DNA of 64,000 nt from Andrena cerasifolii (Eukaryota; Arthropoda; Insecta; Hymenoptera; Andrenidae): the NCBI RefSeq assembly GCF_050908995.1, contig NC_135119.1:13888001-13952000 (forward strand), written 5' to 3'. The notes beneath the pieces are model-generated. The model saw nothing but the letters and a program-made list of their open reading frames with translations, did not search any database and had not been told where the DNA came from. Numbering within the stretch: position 1 is the stretch's first letter; the number at the start of each line of letters is the position of its first letter. Made by a program: the position numbers and the translations under genes. Shown here piece by piece: positions 59,760 to 64,000 of this stretch.

Positions 59760-60540
59760 ATATTAAAAAAAATGTTGCTTCTAGTAAATACGCAAATTAA
59801 GGACTTTTAGTTAGATTGGTAGTAACAAGTATAACTTATCAAATGTGTATTTTCCAAAATGTGACTTATTTTTTAATATGTACGTAGTTCGTTTATTTTA
59901 TTTGATTAGTACCCTATTTGAAGATTTAATATTCTATTTTCTGGTTCATTGCACAGTTTATTTCTGCTTTCTTTCATTCAGATCATATTATTGTTACTTT
60001 TTGTTTTCATTTTTGATTACATCGTTGTTAATTTTTTTACGTTTTTATTTTATTTTATATAATGGGGTAATAGGGCTATTGACCACTCATATTATGATTC
60101 AAACGTAACGCGCCACGGTATACCTCTCAGGTGGTGGGGATATTTACCGTATTTTATAAATATTATGGAATTTTCTACTATTAACTCACAAAAAATTAGT
60201 AGTATTTATATATTACTTCGAATGTATTATACAATTTTGTATATTTGTATCAATTTCTATAAAAAAAAAACGTTAATCCACGTCCATCAACAAAGTCCAC
60301 AGCAAGACCACGCAAGACTTGCCAGACTCCCAAGATTCCAGAAAATTCCAGACAGTTCGAGAGTCGGACTCCCGATGCTTGCGGAAGCGGTGTTGACACG
60401 TTGTTCAGCAGGGCTACTATTCTGGCATCACTGCTTTGTGGTTATGTCAGGCGGTGTGACGATATATCACACCATCAGGCGTCCAATCAGATCACTAGTT
60501 TCTTATCAATTTTGCTGGAATTTTTAGTTTGATAATTATT
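59760..60540. other. Very AT-rich stretch, then a GC-mixed patch
   Basis: 59.76-60.11 kb is T-rich and gives an artificial hydrophobic open frame. The region at 60300-60470 has a GC-mixed composition (TTCTGGCATCACTGC, also near 54635), suggesting a shared decayed repeat. No gene recognised. Confidence 0.3.
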
Positions 60541-60549
60541 TATAAGAGC

Positions 60550-60890
60550 GTCATCCTCACCGATTTCGCTGACCTTGAAATGCGTTGTCGGGGGCATGTT
60601 TCTGAACAACTATATATGTTGTTACCGTCACTCGGCTTTAGCTTCCGAGATATTCGCAAAAAACTGTGATCGGTAGTTGGTTCTGGTTACATGGTTTAAC
60701 GCCCCCCATGGGGGGGGGGAGCAACTTTTGGGAGATTTGAGAAAAGAAATATCGCGGGGAGGCCACTAAACTAAATCTCGAAAACTAGAGCCGAGCAACG
60801 ATAATATGTAGTATACGAAAAAGTTGTTCAGATTGTTAACCTTGACAACATATTTGAAGATCATCAAAATCGGTGAGGATAAACAGAAAT
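60550..60890. mobile_element. Inverted-repeat element related to the 1-560 element
   Basis: CATCCTCACCGATTTCG (60551) is inverted at 60869-60885 (CAAAATCGGTGAGGAT). Inner motifs GAACAACTATATATGTTGTTA and GTTCAGATTGTTAACCTTGA parallel positions 460-515. It contains a run of 9 G after CCCATG near 60705. No coding sequence. Confidence 0.5.
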
Positions 60891-61152
60891 AGTAAATTTA
60901 GATATTTGCTATAATTATTATAGACGATAATTGCTGTAATTATTTCACTTGACATGACTTATTTCAAACTCGTTTTAACATAAAACTTGGAAAATATTTT
61001 TATAGTTTCTGTTAGACAATAAAAATATATAAATATTTATACCAAAGTATCTTTCAGTATCACGTAGTAAGATATTAATAAGTAAATAAAACCTTTAGCT
61101 TCAAAATTTTAGTCACCATCCAGAAATACTGAAGAAGGAATGTCGATATTAC

Positions 61153-61309
61153 TAAAGGCTGATTCAGACATGTCGAGTAATTTAGTCGAGTAGCGAGCAA
61201 TTTAATTTTTCGTGTGTGAACACTAAAATTTAGTCAAGTAGTTTAGTAAAACAATGGTAAATTACTCGCTACTCGACTAAATTACTCGACGTATCTGTTC
61301 CAGCCTTTA
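61153..61309. mobile_element. 157-bp MITE with TAAAGGCTG ends
   Basis: The termini TAAAGGCTGATTCAGACATG and, inverted, TAAAGGCTGGAACAGATACG are followed by TCGAGTAATTTAGTCGAGTA on both arms. It is a compact hairpin-forming element with no coding capacity. Confidence 0.7.
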
Positions 61310-62229
61310 AACATAGTATTAGTACTTACATAGATCGTAAAGGTTGGTAAACAATATACAACAATAGTTCTGAAAACAATTTTATTTCATAGAAATCCGA
61401 ACTATTGTAATCGTTGCAACTACATTCTTCAACGTTGGTGTTACATCAATGTGAGATGGAATTGAAATTTAGAGGCATATCTGCTATTGCAGTTTAGATT
61501 AATCAAATATGTGTTACCAATTATTCTGTGTTTAGAAAAAAGAGAGGTGTATACATATAAAAACAAATAATGCTCTACACAACACGGACATTTCTTTCGC
61601 GAGTCTAAATGTAAAAGCACAATGGAAAAGTGAAAATATTTTAATCTTGCAAACAAGTGCATTGTATAGTACTTACGTAACACTCACTAGTTACGAACTT
61701 TAAAATGCAAATGTTTACTTGCTTCACTCTTAACAGATATCGAAGTATGAATAGCACACGCAGAAAAAATTATTTTATTAAATGCATTTTTCATACGTGT
61801 ACATATTAATGTGCATACCATCTAATACCATTAAAAGAAGAATATTGTATGGAAGAATGTGGAGCTAACACTTTTTCAGCTATTTTTATATTCCGTTTTA
61901 ATATACAAGACGTGCGCTGCTCAATAGGGGGTAAGTATTAATGGAAATGGAATTAAACAATTATTTATGAAAGAAAGATGATGCTAACAAATTCTAGCTC
62001 ACAGTGTATAAAACATCAATTGATTGTAATAAAAAATAGTACAATGCAGGTGATTTGTTTCTTCCAGTTTCAAGTTATACACTTCTTTCGGCAGAGAATT
62101 AAATTGATAGCGTTGAAGAAAAAAAAGTGATCACTGGAATGAATGGGTCATACAATAAAGACAGCAACAGTTATATGCAACAGCTAAATAAAAATGCAGT
62201 CATTATAGCACGGTATCTAGTTGAACGAT

Positions 62230-63467
62230 CTACAATTCTCCACTGTCGGCTACCACAATCTTCTTTGAAGTTTTCCCACTTTGGGATCCCATTGTCTCCA
62301 ACTAGAACACAAAGTGAACAACTGTTAATCTTTTCGCTATGAAAAGCGAATGGGCATTCTGCGAGTCTATCGACTCTTCTCTGAATATTAAAAAGATGAC
62401 GCAATATACAGTAAATCCTCGTTACCAGCCCGACGATCGGAGTTAACGGCGGGCTCCTAAAGGCGGGATTTCCTAGCCGCGATCGGCCGCGGCGAGGAAA
62501 TCCCATCTTGAAGGCTACCCCAAACCAACGCGAATATTCGCTCCGCGCCGCGGATCAGATAAGGTAGGAGTTTTTTATACGTGGCGGCTTATGGGCAGTG
62601 TAATCTGATCCGCGGCGGATCCACTCCGCGCGGCGAAATTCGCATTGATTTGGGGGAGCCTTTAAAGCTGCCCATAAGCAGCCACGTATAAAAAACTGCT
62701 GAACCGCGGCGGAACCGCTGCTGCCGCGAATATTTGCGTTGGTCTGTGGGAGCCTTTAGTGCGTTGTTGACGCTATTCCGTGCGGCTAATGGCGCGAGTG
62801 AGAAAACCCAATGAGCGAGCGAGAGGAAACGAAAGAGTCGACGGCAACTTCGCGTCGACTCTTTCGTTTCCTCTCGCTCGCTCATTGGGTTTTCTCACTC
62901 TCGTCCGAAGGATTCCAAGGAATGGTGGGGATAGTCGCCGGGCTAGTAACGAGGATTTACTGTACCATAATAAACTTACTTCGCTGAATTTAAAAGTTAC
63001 TTATACTAAAGTTCAGAGTATTAAAAATTTTCAGATGAATTCATCAGGAAGCCTACTTTAACAAAAAGAAATAACCAATAGAATAATACTAGATGAGAAA
63101 CATGAGTACGTACCTTCTTAACAACATCCATTCCTTCAACGACATTTCCGAATACAACGTGTTTGCCATCAAGCCAACTGGTCTTGATGGAGGTGATGAA
63201 GAACTGGCTGCCATTTGTGTTTGGACCAGCATTTGCCATAGAAAGAATTCCAGGTTGAGTATGTTTCAACGTGAAGTTTTCGTCGTTGAATCTTGCACCA
63301 TAGATCGACTTTCCACCAGTGCCATTATGATTGGTGAAATCACCACCCTGGCACATGAAATTTGGAATCACCCTATGGAAGCTGCTTCCTTTGTAGCCGA
63401 AGCCCTTCTCACCGGTACAGAGGGCTCGGAAGTTCTCCGCTGTCTTTGGCACGACATCGCTTCTCAA
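62230..63467 (-). CDS. CypA: Cyclophilin A-type peptidyl-prolyl cis-trans isomerase (5' exon outside window)
   Basis: Exon n-1 is 63467-63114, minus strand (acceptor TTTAATTTTTAG, donor AAG|GTACGT, 118 codons, phase 0). The last exon is 62301-62230 (acceptor TTGTGTTCTAG, 23 codons plus TAG). Together they give 141 residues from LRSDVVPKTAENFRAL to VVADSGEL; the usual ~165-residue CypA lacks here only about 24 N-terminal residues, which lie beyond position 64000. Active-site motifs are intact: FHRVIP (catalytic Arg), FMCQGGD, NGSQFFI and SWLDGKHVVFG. The enzyme is cytosolic, isomerises Xaa-Pro bonds and binds cyclosporin. If the last intron were retained, translation would run into an unrelated tail after DVVKK, so the 62.2-kb exon decides the C-terminus. 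The 812-bp intron contains a pogo-like MITE. Confidence 0.93.
62409..62962. mobile_element. pogo/Tigger-like MITE in the cyclophilin intron, 554 bp
   Basis: TA (62407-62408, 62963-62964) flanks CAGTAAATCCTCGTTACCAG and, inverted, CAGTAAATCCTCGTTACTAG. The inverted GCGGCTTATGGGCAG / CTGCCCATAAGCAGCC and CCGCGGCGGA motifs near 62585-62715 form internal hairpins, and a perfect 48-bp palindrome lies near the right end. Related to the smaller element at 40080-40305. No transposase. Confidence 0.75.
62796..62900. repeat. Perfect 48-bp inverted repeat, 9-nt loop
   Basis: Positions 62796-62843 and 62853-62900 are exact inverse complements (outer end GAGTGAGAAAACCCAATGAG, inner end AAGAGTCGACG). It lies within the intronic MITE and would form a very stable hairpin in the unspliced transcript. 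Confidence 0.9.
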
Positions 63468-64000
63468 CTAAAAATTAAATTAACATTTCGTTCACAGACA
63501 ATTATAATATACAAAACACTCTCCAATGTAAAATTAATTCATGATTAATAAATAGGTTTGTATATATCTTGCATTGAATTTACGAACAAGGTAACATTTA
63601 TTAGTAATTCAGCATAATCTACCATAATGGAACTAGAATACTTTGAAAGCTACATTTATTTAATTTACCGATTTTTTACAAGAAATACTTCGTTTCTTAA
63701 AGCTTCGTGTTATATTTGATGTTCTATTTTATTTGCATTCACTTTGCCACTTACTATTTTTATAATGTACTTCAAACATTTCCATTTGAAATCTTACACA
63801 GCATCTAAATATAAATTCTGACTGACCTTAATGTGAATTACATCAACCACTTTTACATTCCAACTTAACCATGCTTTGTTTCAATATTGTTTGGTAATAA
63901 TATATTAAACATCCTTTAAGTCGGTAGAATGCATTAATATAATCTATATAATTAATCTTTCAAGATATTATACAGGTTTCTTATGCTCAATGAAGCGTAA
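63468..64000 (-). other. Cyclophilin intron, continuing past the window end
   Basis: AT-rich intronic DNA upstream (on the minus strand) of the 63467 acceptor. I looked for the missing first exon (encoding roughly the first 24 residues up to the segment before LRSDVV) and did not find it. Confidence 0.6.

Noticed and set aside
59845..60108. 87-codon hydrophobic frame resembling a membrane protein
   Set aside because: It comes from a T-rich tract, which automatically yields Phe/Leu/Tyr codons; no initiation or splice context.
63021..63113. C-terminal extension of cyclophilin after DVVKK
   Set aside because: This is read-through into the intron past a consensus donor (AAG|GTACGT); the true last exon encoding the normal cyclophilin C-terminus is at 62301-62230.

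Overview
The window is AT-rich animal DNA with short exons, GT-AG introns, TATA/poly(A) signals and very many small inverted-repeat transposons. It is almost certainly an insect. The defensin precursors (signal peptide, acidic pro-region ending RHRR, then a mature peptide starting VTCD with six cysteines) are of the type I associate with Hymenoptera (bees, ants, wasps), so a hymenopteran is my best guess. This is an inference from protein architecture only.

Layout. 1-33.7 kb: no convincing protein-coding gene. It holds non-autonomous DNA transposons (PIF/Harbinger-like, hAT-like, piggyBac-like, foldback types), LINE tail-like fragments, tRNA-derived SINE-like sequence, a 19-copy 35-bp satellite and several long hairpins. 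33.7-42.3 kb (minus strand): an insect defensin locus. One gene is complete: TATA box, two kappaB-like sites, a signal-peptide exon, an intron of about 1.1 kb, a mature-peptide exon and a poly(A) signal. A second intact defensin mature-peptide exon lies 6.4 kb further downstream on the same strand, but no signal-peptide exon of its own is visible. Transposons fill the place where that exon should be. 45.2-50.7 kb (plus): a four-exon gene for an uncharacterised 524-residue serine/arginine-rich protein with seven basophilic-kinase (RRxS-type) sites; all its introns are phase 0 and carry MITEs. 55.8-58.3 kb (minus): a three-exon hAT transposase gene with zinc finger and dimerisation motif, open throughout. 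59.1-59.75 kb (plus): a decayed THAP-domain gene. 62.2-64 kb (minus): the last two exons of a cyclophilin A gene; its first exon lies beyond the window.

The functional centre is the defensin locus. The two mature-peptide exons differ mostly at synonymous sites, so both look constrained, and both begin in the same splice phase. The most interesting testable idea is that the orphan exon is spliced to the same kappaB-driven signal-peptide exon as its neighbour, giving two antimicrobial peptides from one promoter. The alternative is a separate first exon that I could not find. All gene models were built by eye from splice sites and protein motifs; no alignment or search was run.
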